Assembly: GCF_000332295.1 (NCBI RefSeq)
Contig: NZ_KB235930.1
Span: 749,895-813,894, forward strand
Direction of reading: 5' to 3'
From: Fortiea contorta PCC 7126
Lineage (GTDB): Bacteria > Cyanobacteriota > Cyanobacteriia > Cyanobacteriales > Nostocaceae
Length of the DNA: 64,000 nucleotides
The position numbers and the translations under genes were made by a program. Below are positions 35,972 to 44,307 of this stretch, one piece after another. The notes under the pieces are model-generated. The model made no database searches. It had not been told where the DNA came from and was given only the letters and a program-made list of their open reading frames with translations. The first letter of the stretch is position 1, and every line of letters starts with the position of its first letter.

Positions 35972-36823
35972 ATGAACAGACAAGCAATTTTAGAGCACAA
36001 TCCTGAACTACCAAAAAAAGCTGGTACAGGAAAAAGTATCAAGGTTACAGATAGAGTACAGATTTTAAACACAGGTTTTGACCCCCTCACCTTGACTCAA
36101 ACTGTGGACTGGGTGATTGATTTAATTAAATCCGGTCAAAGAGGATATATCTGCACGGTGAATGTCGCCATCTTAATGATGATGCGTTCTCACCCACAGT
36201 TACAAAATTTTGTTAGTAAAGCAGCATTAATTGTCGCCGACGGTCAACCGCTAATTTGGACTTCTAAGTTTCTCCCCTCGTCTTTACCAGAGAGAGTTAC
36301 AGGAATTGATTTGATAGATGCGATCGCCCAAAGAGCCGAACAAGAGGGATTGGGTATCTATATTATGGGGGCTACTGCTCAAGTAATTAGCGCTGCAGTC
36401 GCCAAAATGCAGTCTAAGTATCCCCAACTGAAGATTTGTGGCTTCGACGACGGCTATTTTAAAGAAAATCAAGCTCCTCAAAGAGCACAAGCGATCGCTC
36501 AAAGTGGTGCTCAAATTCTCTTTGTTGGGATGGGAGTTCCAAGACAAGAAACTTTTTTAGAGAAAAATTGGGAAAAATTGGGCGTCAACTTGGCTATTGG
36601 CGTCGGTGGTAGCTTTGATGTTTACTCTGGATTGCGGAAACGCGCTCCCCTGTGGGTACAGGAAACCGGGTTAGAATGGCTCTATCGCTTAATTCAGGAA
36701 CCACAAAGACTGTGGAAACGTTATTTGTTGACCAATTCCCAGTTTATGTTGGAGCTAGCAAAGTTCATGCTGACTCGCAATCGTCAGGTAACAGCACCAG
36801 TGGATTCAAGAGATAGAAACTAG
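35972..36823 (+). CDS. WecG/TagA/CpsF-family glycosyltransferase
   Basis: A 283-residue GT26 enzyme, expected to add N-acetylmannosaminuronate or a similar sugar to a lipid-linked acceptor in polysaccharide assembly. The family motifs are present: ILNTGFDPLTLTQTVDWVID, CTVNVAILMM, IVADGQPLIWTSKFL with the catalytic Asp, ERVTGIDLI, and the GMGVPRQE motif near residue 193. The C-terminal WLYRLIQEPQRLWKRYL region is the membrane-association tail typical of the family. It follows the alpha/alpha-toroid gene and may be co-transcribed. Confidence 0.92.
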   Translation: MNRQAILEHNPELPKKAGTGKSIKVTDRVQILNTGFDPLTLTQTVDWVIDLIKSGQRGYICTVNVAILMMMRSHPQLQNFVSKAALIVADGQPLIWTSKFLPSSLPERVTGIDLIDAIAQRAEQEGLGIYIMGATAQVISAAVAKMQSKYPQLKICGFDDGYFKENQAPQRAQAIAQSGAQILFVGMGVPRQETFLEKNWEKLGVNLAIGVGGSFDVYSGLRKRAPLWVQETGLEWLYRLIQEPQRLWKRYLLTNSQFMLELAKFMLTRNRQVTAPVDSRDRN

Positions 36824-37082
36824 ATAACAACTTCATCAGGGCATCTACCCAGCTAAAATCATGTCTGGAATCTGATGAAAATCTCTACCAGCTTTACATA
36901 TATATAGAGTGTTTGTTGGATTTTTGTGATATTATTTATCACCCGCTTTCACAGGTAATTGGTTTAATCAAACCTGATTTTTAGACAATTTAAAACCCCC
37001 AGCGACTATCAGATTCTAAGATAGAATATGGGTGTTAGAGCATCTATACGTAAGTATATATGCATACCTGTATTTCAAGGCT

Positions 37083-37607
37083 ATGGATAACAATCTAGCG
37101 ATCGTTTATCTCTCAATTTTGGTAGGTCTACTCGCATTTACGGTGGTGAGTGTTTTTCGCCAAATTTTTAAAACTCGCAAAACTGAAAGCTCACTCTCGC
37201 GCTTGCGAAGCAAATTGAATAAAGAAAAAGGCACGACTCAAGAGTATTATGAGTTAGCCAGTATTTATTCAGAAAAAAAATTATATTCTCAAGCGATCGC
37301 TTTATTTCAAAAAGCTCTCAAAGCCGCTGAAGAAGAAAAAGAAGAAAATAGCGCCCCCATTTATAACGGATTGGGCTATGCACACTTTGCCCAAGAGCAA
37401 TATGATTTAGCAATTCGTCAGTATAAAGAAGCTATCAAAAATCAACCAGATTATGTAACAGCGCTGAATAACCTTGGTCATGCTTACGAGCGGAAAAAAT
37501 TAACTACTCAAGCGCTACAAACATACGAAGAAGCATTGAAATATCAGCCAAATAATGCTACAGCTAAACGCCGCGCTGAATCTCTCCGACGCCTAGTTTC
37601 TGCATAG
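37083..37607 (+). CDS. ycf37: Ycf37-like TPR protein (photosystem I assembly)
   Basis: A 174-residue membrane-anchored TPR protein. The ATG at 37083 is preferred over a GTG at 37032 because MDNNLAIVYLSILVGLLAFT places the transmembrane helix directly at the N-terminus. Then follows a basic stretch with TRKTESSLSRLRSKL, GTTQEYYELASIYSEKKLYSQAI and two to three TPR units (to about residue 165). This layout matches cyanobacterial and algal Ycf37, which helps assemble or stabilise photosystem I. A single gene with its own promoter region. Confidence 0.72.
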   Translation: MDNNLAIVYLSILVGLLAFTVVSVFRQIFKTRKTESSLSRLRSKLNKEKGTTQEYYELASIYSEKKLYSQAIALFQKALKAAEEEKEENSAPIYNGLGYAHFAQEQYDLAIRQYKEAIKNQPDYVTALNNLGHAYERKKLTTQALQTYEEALKYQPNNATAKRRAESLRRLVSA

Positions 37608-37627
37608 CATAGTGTTGGTTATTTGTA

Positions 37628-37648
37628 GGGACGCGGTTTCCGCGTTCC
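37628..37648. repeat. extragenic hairpin GGGACGCGG/CCGCGTTCC
   Basis: A nine-pair stem with one G-U and a three-base loop, 20 bp after the ycf37-like stop. There is no T-run. It belongs to the common GTAGGGACGCG type of cyanobacterial intergenic palindromes. Confidence 0.6.
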
Positions 37649-37739
37649 TCAAAAATGCAACTTTTAGTTTCCACCAAAACTTAGTTACGATAAAGCATTT
37701 AACGCTGTTTGCAAAGTTTTAGTGTAGCTTAGTCTGTGG

Positions 37740-37781
37740 GTAATTACTGTTACGGTTAACATATCATTTTAGGGTTAGCCT
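37740..37781 (+). promoter_or_regulatory. NtcA-activated type promoter of the amine oxidase gene
   Basis: GTA (37740-37742), eight bases, TAC (37751-37753), then 22 bases and TAGCCT (37776-37781). This is the consensus architecture GTAN8TAC-N20-24-TAN3T of promoters activated by the global nitrogen regulator NtcA. Transcription would begin near 37788, giving a leader of about 34 nt before ATG 37822. The spacing and the nitrogen-scavenging function of the gene make this convincing, although no binding data are available here. Confidence 0.72.
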
Positions 37782-37821
37782 CTTCATAGATTTCTATATT
37801 GTTTGAACCTACCCTAAAGTA

Positions 37822-39795
37822 ATGATTAAACACCTCAAACAGTTTTTTAAATTAGTTATTTTTCTTATCGTCTTTGTTTCTTTCTTCATTGGATTTAAAG
37901 TCACATTATCTGCTCAAACACCAAAGATTTCTCATCCTTTAACTGCATTAACTACAGCGGAAATCACCACAGCCGTTGCAGTTATCAAACAGGATAAAAA
38001 ACTCAGTGAAATGGCAGTTTTTCCCTTAATTACCTTACAGGAACCAGATAAAACCGAGGTTGTCAATTTCACTGCTGGTCAACCTTTTCAAAGAAAAGCT
38101 TTTTTGGTAGTCTATGAACGTGCAAAAAACCAAACCTACGAAAGTGTAGTTGATTTAAAAACTAAAACCTTAAGTTTTTGGAAACAGATAACCAATGTCC
38201 AACCAGCAATAGTTAATCTAGAATATCAACTAGCAAATAAACTGGTTAAATCTGATCCGCAATGGCAAACAGCGATGCGAAAAAGAGGAATTACAGATTT
38301 TAATCGAGTGCAAATTAGTTGCTGGGCGCCGGGAATTTTAAATAAACAAGAACAAGACGCAGGTAATCGTCTTTGTCGAGCTTTATCTTATTATAAAACT
38401 GGTTGTAATTATTACGGCAGCCCAATTGAAGGTGTAATTGCCAATGTGGATTTAAATACCAATAAAATTGCTAGTTTTGTAGATACTGGGATAGTTCCTT
38501 TTTCTAGGGAAAATTGGAATTATAATAGTAAATCACTGATATCATTAAAAGCGTTAAAAATACTGCAACCAGACGGTAAAAATTTTCAAATTCAAGGCAA
38601 TGAAGTTAGTTGGCAAGGTTGGAAGTTTCGTTATATAATGCATCCCCGTGATGGGTTAGTATTGTATCAAGTAACTTACAAAGATGGAGAGAAAATTAGA
38701 CCAGTTCTATACCGCGCTAGCCTTTCAGAAATGGTAGTTCCCTATGGCGACCCTCAACCTAATTGGGCTTTTAGAAATGCTTTTGATGTAGGGGAATACA
38801 ACTTCGGTTCTCTTGCTAACACAATGGAATTAGGAAAAGAAATTCCTGAGAATGGTTTATTATTAGACGCGGTTTTGGCTAATGAAAAAGGAGAACCAGC
38901 AGTCATACCAGGAATGATTGGGATTTACGAGCGAGATCATGGTATGCTCTGGAAGCATTATGAATATAATACTCAACGAAACGATGTGCGGCGGCGTCGA
39001 GAATTAGTCATGACCATGACGGCGGCGATTGACAATTATGATTACAGCCTCAATTGGATTTTTCATCAAGACGGGACATTGGAAATTCAAAATGAGTTGA
39101 CAGGTATTGTATTAGCCCAGGGAACCGCTGCAGAAAAACAATCTGAAAATAATCCTTATGGGCGCTTAATAGCAAAGAATATTTTTGGTGTAAATCATCA
39201 GCACTTTTTCAATTACCGCTTAGATTTAGATGTTGATGGTCAGGCTAATTCAGTGATGGAAATGAATGTGCAAGCCTTACCTATGAATCAGGATAACCCA
39301 TGGGGAAATGCGATCGCACTTCAAGAAACCCCGCTAACCACAGAAACTGCGGCTGTGCGGGACTTGGACATGAAACAAAGTCGAGAATGGATGATTGTCA
39401 GTGCAGACAAAAAGAATAGCTTAGGGGCAGCAACTGGATATATGCTAATGCCAGGAAGCAACAGTATATTTTTACCTGTAGAAGGTGCAAATATCCGCCA
39501 AAAAGCTGGTTTTGCAACTCACCATGTTTGGGTGACGAAATATCAACCAAATGAACTTTATGCAGGTGGTAATTATCCCAACCAAACTCAGCCTGGACAG
39601 GGTTTACCTCAATATATTGCTGATAATCAATCCTTAACAAATCAAGATATTGTAATGTGGTACACGATGGGAGTTACCCACGTTCCCAAACCAGAAGACT
39701 GGCCTGTAATGCCAACTCATCGAGTAGGTTTTAAGCTAGTTCCTAGAGGTTTTTTTAATCGCAATCCAGCAATCAATGTAGTGATGCAAAATTGA
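37822..39795 (+). CDS. tynA: periplasmic copper-containing primary amine oxidase
   Basis: Oxidises primary amines to aldehyde, ammonia and hydrogen peroxide with copper and a self-made topaquinone cofactor. The 657-residue protein has an N-terminal hydrophobic signal (FFKLVIFLIVFVSFFIGFKV). The cofactor site reads AIDNYDY near residue 398, where the modified Tyr follows Asn; the usual Thr three positions before Tyr-minus-one is Ala. Copper ligands are in VNHQHFFNYRLD and MPTHRVGFKLVP. The C-terminal GFFNRNPAINV is typical. An NtcA-type promoter lies upstream and a terminator downstream, so it is a single-gene unit for using amines as nitrogen source. Confidence 0.92.
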   Translation: MIKHLKQFFKLVIFLIVFVSFFIGFKVTLSAQTPKISHPLTALTTAEITTAVAVIKQDKKLSEMAVFPLITLQEPDKTEVVNFTAGQPFQRKAFLVVYERAKNQTYESVVDLKTKTLSFWKQITNVQPAIVNLEYQLANKLVKSDPQWQTAMRKRGITDFNRVQISCWAPGILNKQEQDAGNRLCRALSYYKTGCNYYGSPIEGVIANVDLNTNKIASFVDTGIVPFSRENWNYNSKSLISLKALKILQPDGKNFQIQGNEVSWQGWKFRYIMHPRDGLVLYQVTYKDGEKIRPVLYRASLSEMVVPYGDPQPNWAFRNAFDVGEYNFGSLANTMELGKEIPENGLLLDAVLANEKGEPAVIPGMIGIYERDHGMLWKHYEYNTQRNDVRRRRELVMTMTAAIDNYDYSLNWIFHQDGTLEIQNELTGIVLAQGTAAEKQSENNPYGRLIAKNIFGVNHQHFFNYRLDLDVDGQANSVMEMNVQALPMNQDNPWGNAIALQETPLTTETAAVRDLDMKQSREWMIVSADKKNSLGAATGYMLMPGSNSIFLPVEGANIRQKAGFATHHVWVTKYQPNELYAGGNYPNQTQPGQGLPQYIADNQSLTNQDIVMWYTMGVTHVPKPEDWPVMPTHRVGFKLVPRGFFNRNPAINVVMQN

Positions 39796-39829
39796 TTAGA
39801 CCTGCCTTGAAAATATAGATTTCAATGTG

Positions 39830-39869
39830 TAGCCCAAAGTATATATTTTGGGCTATTTCGTTTTTTTTT
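39830..39869 (+). terminator. Rho-independent terminator of the amine oxidase gene
   Basis: TAGCCCAAA (39830-39838) pairs perfectly with TTTGGGCTA (39847-39855) over eight bases; TTTCG and then a run of nine Ts follow. It starts 35 bp beyond the stop codon. Confidence 0.85.
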
Positions 39870-39936
39870 GATAACCAAGCAAAATCTCTGTGTAAAAACA
39901 TATTTTTATATAAAAAAGAATTTTTAATAAAATTAA

Positions 39937-39966
39937 ATTAAGCGCTGTATAACCTAATGTTAATAC
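39937..39966 (+). promoter_or_regulatory. possible Pho box upstream of phoX
   Basis: Three 8-bp units with 11-bp spacing, ATTAAGCG, TATAACCT and GTTAATAC, resemble the cyanobacterial Pho-box repeat CTTAACCT bound by the phosphate response regulator. Matches are 4 to 6 of 8 per unit. It lies 236 bp before the phoX start in AT-rich DNA, so chance is not excluded. Confidence 0.35.
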
Positions 39967-40201
39967 TCGCCAATTAAAATCTGTCTTAAAATCTTGTCAA
40001 TTATCGTAGACCTCAAAGCCGTATAAGCTGGTCTTGATTTGCCATTACCCGAAGGATATTAGTCATTGGAATCACGGCAAATCTCCCAAAAGCAACTGAG
40101 TAATTATTAAAGATGCAAAGTTTTTTTGACGAGATTTTCATTATTATCAAGAGATTAATTACCTCATAACTTCATAACCTTAAAAGAGAGGAAAACTCAA
40201 A

Positions 40202-41105
40202 ATGAAAGGTCGCTTTCACCCTAAGAACAATCAAACAGTCAACCCATCTGGTAACGAATCAATCCGCGACGTGATTGAGCGTATGGGAATGAAGCGTCGG
40301 CGTTTCATCATGACCGCTGTGGGAACATCAGTGTTGACATCTTTGGGCGATGTGACAATTGGTGGTTTTCTCAAAACTATGCAGGCTGCTCCTATCCCTG
40401 CAGGATCTGGATTTAGCGGTATTGGCTTTGAGAGCATCCGACCAAATCTGCTCAACCCAGCTACCGGACTTCTAGAAAAAGACTTGGTTAGTGTTCCTGA
40501 AGGTTACAAAGCCGAAGTACTGATATGTAGATGGAACAACAAGTGCAGGTGGTGCGCGTCCTCCCGTCGATGCGGCTAATCCCCGTCCTGACAACCGCTA
40601 CGGACACATTATCCGCTGGCGTGAGACTGGACGGACTGTGACAGCTACTACCTTTTCTTGGGATATTTTCCTAGAAGCAGGCGATCGCAAACGGACTGAG
40701 CCAAATTTAGTTGGTAACATCAATGGTGACGACATGAGTTCACCAGATGGTCTGTGGTTTGATGACTTCGGTCGCTTGTGGATTCAAACTGACCACGCAG
40801 GTGATGGTAAAGGTGACTTGGCAAATATTGGTGGTAACACTATGTCCTGTGTTGACCCCAATACCAAACAAGTGAGACTCTTTTTGACCAGCCCCACAGA
40901 TTGCGAAGTAACTGGTGTTACCAGCACACCCGATGGTAAAACTATGTTCATTAACATCCAGCACCCAGGTGATGGTGGTAATAAAGCGAATCCTACGTTG
41001 ACCAGCAACTGGCCTCATAGCCAAGGTTACGGCCCCCAAGGACGCCCCCGTTCTGCAACAGTAGTAATTACCCGTAATGATGGTGGTATCATTGGCGGAC
41101 TTTAA
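40202..41105 (+). pseudogene. phoX: PhoX-type alkaline phosphatase, internally deleted
   Basis: The N-terminal part (40202-40523) encodes a Tat signal (MKRRRFIMTAVGTSVLTSLG) and PNLLNPATGLLEKDLVSVPE, GYKAEVL, typical of secreted calcium-dependent PhoX phosphatases (DUF839). At about 40520-40524 the frame jumps: from 40524 another frame continues with YVDGTTSAGGARPPVDAANP, RWRETGRTVTATTFSWDIFL, PDGLWFDDFGRLWIQTDH and VTSTPDGKTMFINIQHPGD to a natural end. The two parts together give only about 300 codons, whereas family members have more than 600, so roughly half of the middle is missing. The first frame stops at 40579. The gene cannot make an active enzyme. Confidence 0.85.
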
Positions 41106-41531
41106 ACAGTGTAGGGGCTGCTAGTAAAAAACCCCAAAAACTCTCAATAAAGTCTCTGGAAATTACCTGAATTCTGCCCAAGCAAGGATTCAGGTAAGTT
41201 AAATATTATTTTGAGACATAGCTAAATATCTCTAAAAAACCTCCGCGTACCCACCGAAGTTCAGAGACGCTCGCGGACTCGCTACCGCTGCGCTAACGGC
41301 GGAAGCCGCCGCTCCGACTTCTCTTTGCGCTCACCTACCGAACTTTGCTCAACGCGGGAAACCCGCGCACGCAAGTTCTCTCAGCGCACCTCTGCGTTAA
41401 AAAAAATTAAATTAATATCACCTTTATTCCCCAACTAAGTATAAAGACTTATGTTTTATAAAGTGCCGTCTTTTGAGAAAATCAATAAAGACAATCGCAA
41501 CAGTTGCGATCATGGCACACAAGGAAAAAAG
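41106..41531. other. repeat-filled region upstream of ilvD
   Basis: The stretch from about 41235 to 41400 is a mosaic of dispersed GC-rich cyanobacterial repeats. It includes a compound hairpin at 41340-41378 and inverted GGCGG/CCGCC-type units around 41290-41320. An in-frame ilvD extension from 41451 exists, but the conserved protein starts at 41532. The ilvD promoter probably lies at 41400-41500. Confidence 0.45.
41340..41378. repeat. 39-bp compound hairpin, copy 2
   Basis: An outer stem GAACTT/AAGTTC encloses an inner perfect stem CGCGGG/CCCGCG with AAA loop. It is the covarying homologue of 33801-33839, sharing CTCAACG and GCACG between the stems. Confidence 0.75.
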
Positions 41532-43223
41532 ATGTCGGAGAACTTAAGAAGCCAAGTTGTCACTCAAGGGGTGCAGAGAGCGCCTAATCGCGCTATGCTG
41601 CGTGCAGTTGGTTTTCGGGATGAAGATTTTAATAAAGCCATTGTGGGTATTGCCAATGGTTATAGTACTATAACTCCCTGCAATATGGGGATTAATCAAC
41701 TAGCGCAAAGAGCAGAAGCTGGGGTGAAAAGCGCTGGGGCAATGCCGCAGATGTTCGGTACAATTACCATTAGTGACGGAATTTCAATGGGAACCGAGGG
41801 AATGAAATACTCCCTCGTGTCGCGGGAGGTAATTGCAGATGCCATCGAAACCGCCTGTACTGGACAAAGCATGGACGGTGTTTTGGCGATTGGCGGTTGT
41901 GATAAAAATATGCCTGGGGCAATGATTGCGATCGCTCGCATGAATATTCCCGCTATCTTTGTTTATGGTGGGACAATTAAACCCGGACACTACAACGGCA
42001 AAGATTTAACTCTTGTCAGTGCTTTTGAAGCAGTAGGTCAATTCAGCGCCGGTAAAATTGACAGCGACGAACTCTTAGCAGTGGAAAGTCTGGCTTGTCC
42101 TGGTGCTGGTTCTTGTGGTGGAATGTACACTGCCAACACCATGTCTTCGGCTTTTGAAGCTTTGGGGATGAGTCTACCTTATTCTTCAACAATGGCGGCT
42201 GAGGATGCAGAGAAAGCCGACAGTACGGAAAAATCAGCTTCCGTTTTAGTAGAAGCTATCCGCAAGCAAATACTCCCCCGCCAGATTATAACTCGCAAAT
42301 CCATCGAAAATGCAATTTCTGTAATCATGGCTGTGGGTGGTTCCACAAATGGCGTTTTGCACTTTTTGGCGATCGCTCACGCTGCGGGTGTGGAACTCAC
42401 ACTCGATGATTTTGAAATTATCCGTGCCCGTGTGCCAGTGTTGTGTGATTTGAAACCCAGCGGCAAGTATGTAGCCACGGATTTGCACAAAGTCGGGGGA
42501 ATTCCCCTAGTGATGAAAATGCTGTTGGTACATGGATTATTACACGAGGACTGCTTGACAATTAGCGGCGAAACCATCGCCGAAGTCCTCGCAGATATCC
42601 CAGAAACACCAGCCGCAGACCAAGATGTCATCCGTCCTTGGCACAACCCAATGTATGCTCAAGGTCACTTAGCGATTCTTAAAGGTAATTTAGCGACAGA
42701 AGGGGCTGTAGCGAAAATTACCGGGGTAAAAAAACCTGTAATCACTGGCCCTGCTAGAGTGTTTGAATCAGAAGAAGCTTCTTTAGATGCAATTTTGGCA
42801 GGGAAAATCCAAGCAGGCGACATCCTCGTCATCCGCTATGAAGGACCGAAAGGCGGCCCCGGTATGCGGGAAATGCTCGCCCCCACCTCAGCCATCATCG
42901 GTGCGGGTTTAGGTGATACTGTCGGGTTAATTACCGACGGGCGATTTTCTGGCGGTACTTATGGTATAGTGGTTGGGCATGTTGCACCGGAAGCTGCGGT
43001 GGGTGGTGCGATCGCTCTGGTTAAAGAAGGCGATAGCATCACTATAGATGCGCCATCCCGTCTACTGCAACTCAATATATCCGACGCCGAACTAGCCCAG
43101 CGCCGCGCTGATTGGCAAGCCCCCGCCCCACGTTACACTAAAGGTGTATTAGGGAAATACGCTAAATTGGTATCTTCTAGCAGCGTTGGTGCAGTCACAG
43201 ATTTGGATTTGTTTAAAAATTAG
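41532..43223 (+). CDS. ilvD: dihydroxy-acid dehydratase
   Basis: Dehydrates dihydroxy acids to 2-keto acids in valine, isoleucine and pantothenate synthesis. The 563-residue protein starts [25 protein letters not shown] seven bases ahead of this ATG supports it over a start 81 bp upstream. Iron-sulfur ligands lie in [16 protein letters not shown] and [14 protein letters not shown]. The C-terminal active-site region contains [11 protein letters not shown]. It is an ordinary housekeeping gene transcribed alone, with a possible terminator at 43251. Confidence 0.96.
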   Translation: MSENLRSQVVTQGVQRAPNRAMLRAVGFRDEDFNKAIVGIANGYSTITPCNMGINQLAQRAEAGVKSAGAMPQMFGTITISDGISMGTEGMKYSLVSREVIADAIETACTGQSMDGVLAIGGCDKNMPGAMIAIARMNIPAIFVYGGTIKPGHYNGKDLTLVSAFEAVGQFSAGKIDSDELLAVESLACPGAGSCGGMYTANTMSSAFEALGMSLPYSSTMAAEDAEKADSTEKSASVLVEAIRKQILPRQIITRKSIENAISVIMAVGGSTNGVLHFLAIAHAAGVELTLDDFEIIRARVPVLCDLKPSGKYVATDLHKVGGIPLVMKMLLVHGLLHEDCLTISGETIAEVLADIPETPAADQDVIRPWHNPMYAQGHLAILKGNLATEGAVAKITGVKKPVITGPARVFESEEASLDAILAGKIQAGDILVIRYEGPKGGPGMREMLAPTSAIIGAGLGDTVGLITDGRFSGGTYGIVVGHVAPEAAVGGAIALVKEGDSITIDAPSRLLQLNISDAELAQRRADWQAPAPRYTKGVLGKYAKLVSSSSVGAVTDLDLFKN

Positions 43224-43250
43224 CTGTTAGTATAGCTAAATCGAGTTATG

Positions 43251-43279
43251 AAAAACTCCACCTACAGATTGGCGTTTTT
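43251..43279 (+). terminator. possible terminator of ilvD
   Basis: AAAAACTCC faces GGCGTTTTT with one mismatch across an 11-base loop. The T-run is part of the stem and continues for one more T. It lies 28 bp after the ilvD stop. Confidence 0.45.
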
Positions 43280-43316
43280 TATAATCGTATTAACAGACAT
43301 ATCCAAAAGTGAATCT

Positions 43317-43340
43317 AGAGACGTGAACTTTCGCGTCTCT
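43317..43340. repeat. AGAGACG hairpin repeat, copy 1
   Basis: AGAGACGTGAA pairs with TTCGCGTCTCT (one T-G wobble) around CT. A closely related, longer hairpin occurs at 61909-61938. Confidence 0.65.
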
Positions 43341-43410
43341 ACCAATATTTGAGATCACCCATAATTAATTTCTGGATATGTCTATTTAGTTAGTAGTGGT
43401 AGAATGTCAT

Positions 43411-44079
43411 ATGGTTGCTCAAATAGACATACATTTGCCCAACACAGTTGTGCAGCACTGGCAACAAGCGCAAAATTTAGTCAATACCAGTGTTCAATCC
43501 ATCACGAATTCTGCACAACAAGTCGGCGAATCTTTAAAAACAACCGCAACACAAGCAGCGAGCACAACTTTAGAACAAGCCAAAGAATCCCTATCACAAA
43601 GCCTGCAAACTGCCGAACAAATTCAGCAAACAACATCAGCAGCATTAAAAACAGCGATCGCTTCTCAGATTAATGATTGGTTAGCACAACACCCAATCTT
43701 CTTAAATTTATTGCACATCCTCAATTGGGCAGCTAATCATCCCATCATTAGTTTTATATTGCTGCTTTTTATTTTAGCTTTAATTTGGAGCATTATTTCA
43801 GCAATTATCCGTCTAATCATAGCTGTCAGTTGGTCAGTAATTCAAATTCCCTTAAAATTACTTCAAACTTTAATCAAAGCCAGCTTGTTTCCTTTATTTA
43901 AGCTCAGTAGCCTATCCGCACCAAAAACCACTAAAAACCTCGCAATTTTACCATCTAAAAACTCTACAAATATTTATCACAATAAACAACAACGATTAGC
44001 AGAAATTTCCAGCCGTTTGGAAGCAATTAAAGGAGAACAAAATCAGCTATTACAAGAAGCTGCAGATTTAATTAAATAG
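43411..44079 (+). CDS. membrane protein with long helical N-terminal domain, 222 aa
   Basis: Not assigned to a named family. From MVAQIDIHLPNTVVQHWQQA it has about 80 residues rich in Gln/Ser/Thr/Ala that should form amphipathic or coiled helices (NSAQQVGESLKTTATQAAST). Two adjacent hydrophobic segments follow (HPIISFILLLFILALIWSII and LIIAVSWSVIQIPLKLL, about 105-155). A C-terminal coiled coil ends it (RLAEISSRLEAIKGEQNQLL). A GTG 15 bp upstream is also open. It could be a membrane-shaping or scaffold protein; no function can be given. Transcribed alone. Confidence 0.7.
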   Translation: MVAQIDIHLPNTVVQHWQQAQNLVNTSVQSITNSAQQVGESLKTTATQAASTTLEQAKESLSQSLQTAEQIQQTTSAALKTAIASQINDWLAQHPIFLNLLHILNWAANHPIISFILLLFILALIWSIISAIIRLIIAVSWSVIQIPLKLLQTLIKASLFPLFKLSSLSAPKTTKNLAILPSKNSTNIYHNKQQRLAEISSRLEAIKGEQNQLLQEAADLIK

Positions 44080-44307
44080 CTGGGAGAAAATAAAGGGCGT
44101 TGCTGAATTGGAAATATGAATTTGTCTCACGCATAGACGCGGAGCGGCTTCCCGCAGGGTAGGCGCAAAGACGCAGAGAGTAAGAGGTAGGCACATAGGT
44201 TAGGACATGAACTAAAGATAAAACGCTTACACAAAGTGATTTTCAATCCTCATCCCTCATCCCTAATCCCTAATCCCTAATCCCTATTCCCTATTCCCTA
44301 TTCCCCG
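44080..44307. other. spacer with dispersed repeat and heptamer array
   Basis: Contains a GC-rich dispersed repeat near 44130-44180 (ACGCGGAGCGGCTTCCCGC followed by GCAAAGACGCAGAGAG-type sequence) and the heptamer array at 44248-44303. No gene. Confidence 0.5.
44248..44303. repeat. STRR heptamer array, 8 copies
   Basis: Two CCTCATC, three CCTAATC and three CCTATTC units, exactly 56 bp, next to the 3' end of the FAD oxidoreductase gene. The stepwise change along the array suggests block-wise amplification. Confidence 0.9.

Noticed and set aside
37054-37067. Perfect GTAN8TAC palindrome just before the ycf37-like gene
   Set aside because: Only 15 bp from the ATG; the position for a TAN3T box falls inside the coding sequence and does not match, so an NtcA promoter is unlikely.
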